Below are positions 61,717 through 64,000 of a stretch of DNA of 64,000 nt, one piece after another. The notes under the pieces are model-generated. The model ran no database searches. It had not been told where the DNA came from and saw nothing but the letters and a program-made list of their open reading frames with translations. Position 1 is the stretch's first letter, and each line of letters begins with the position of its first letter. The stretch covers positions 8,911,001 through 8,975,000 of the forward strand of contig NZ_ARVW01000001.1 in assembly GCF_000384315.1 (NCBI RefSeq), given 5' to 3'. Made by a program: the position numbers and the translations under genes. The stretch comes from Amycolatopsis nigrescens CSC17Ta-90 (GTDB lineage Bacteria; Actinomycetota; Actinomycetes; Mycobacteriales; Pseudonocardiaceae).

Positions 61717-64000
<2,284 letters not shown>

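Overview
This is a high-GC actinobacterial chromosome segment, most likely from a Pseudonocardiaceae genus such as Amycolatopsis or Saccharopolyspora. The base composition, GTG/TTG starts, long translationally coupled gene chains and a calerythrin orthologue point that way. The genus is an inference from gene content, not from a marker gene. I see no rRNA, tRNA or CRISPR array, and only one transposon remnant.

Left part, 1-15 kb, is nitrogen and carbon scavenging. A molybdenum hydroxylase pair (large subunit cut by the window edge) is divergent from a C-N hydrolase and an APC permease. Converging on these is a complete aliphatic amidase locus, amiC-amiS-amiE-amiB, controlled by a divergent MarR regulator in place of the AmiR antiterminator. 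The same ~77-nt intercistronic element sits directly after the stop codon of both C-N hydrolases and carries the ribosome binding site of the following gene. Next come a TetR-controlled DrrAB-type exporter, a glucarate-dehydratase-like enolase, a deletion scar joining a sugar-permease fragment to an SDR fragment, a secreted amidase and a YchJ protein.

15-25 kb is an L-carnitine catabolic locus. It has an XRE-TetR fusion regulator with its own palindrome, BKACE, carnitine dehydrogenase and a betainyl-CoA thioesterase-like protein, which together would convert carnitine to glycine betaine. A Dpp-type ABC importer and a beta-lactamase-fold hydrolase follow. A 20-bp-stem terminator closes the region.

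25-42 kb is an uncharacterised biosynthetic cluster built from two divergent, translationally coupled operons. Leftward: two DegT aminotransferases, a methyltransferase, a UbiA prenyltransferase, an FAD oxidoreductase, an adenylating enzyme, a second methyltransferase, a double CaiB-like CoA-transferase and a second adenylating enzyme. Rightward: a Gfo/Idh dehydrogenase, a TIM-barrel isomerase, an M20 amidohydrolase, an Ldh-type dehydrogenase, a second Gfo/Idh dehydrogenase and a 142-aa protein I do not recognise. There is no PKS or NRPS in it. It could make an amino-sugar or aminocyclitol-like unit joined to an activated, prenylated acid.

42-52 kb holds calerythrin, a UDP-sugar dehydrogenase, secreted and surface proteins, membrane proteins, an ECF sigma factor with a membrane partner, an L,D-transpeptidase lipoprotein, a methyltransferase and a PASTA lipoprotein.

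52-60 kb is an aromatic carotenoid cluster (crtB, crtYc, crtYd, a methyltransferase, crtU) without crtE or crtI. Nearby are DinB, SnoaL-like and HNH genes, an IS3 remnant and a Rieske protein. The window ends in a SpoIIE-type phosphatase divergent from a large protein made of tandem 92-residue HAMP units, which runs off the right edge.
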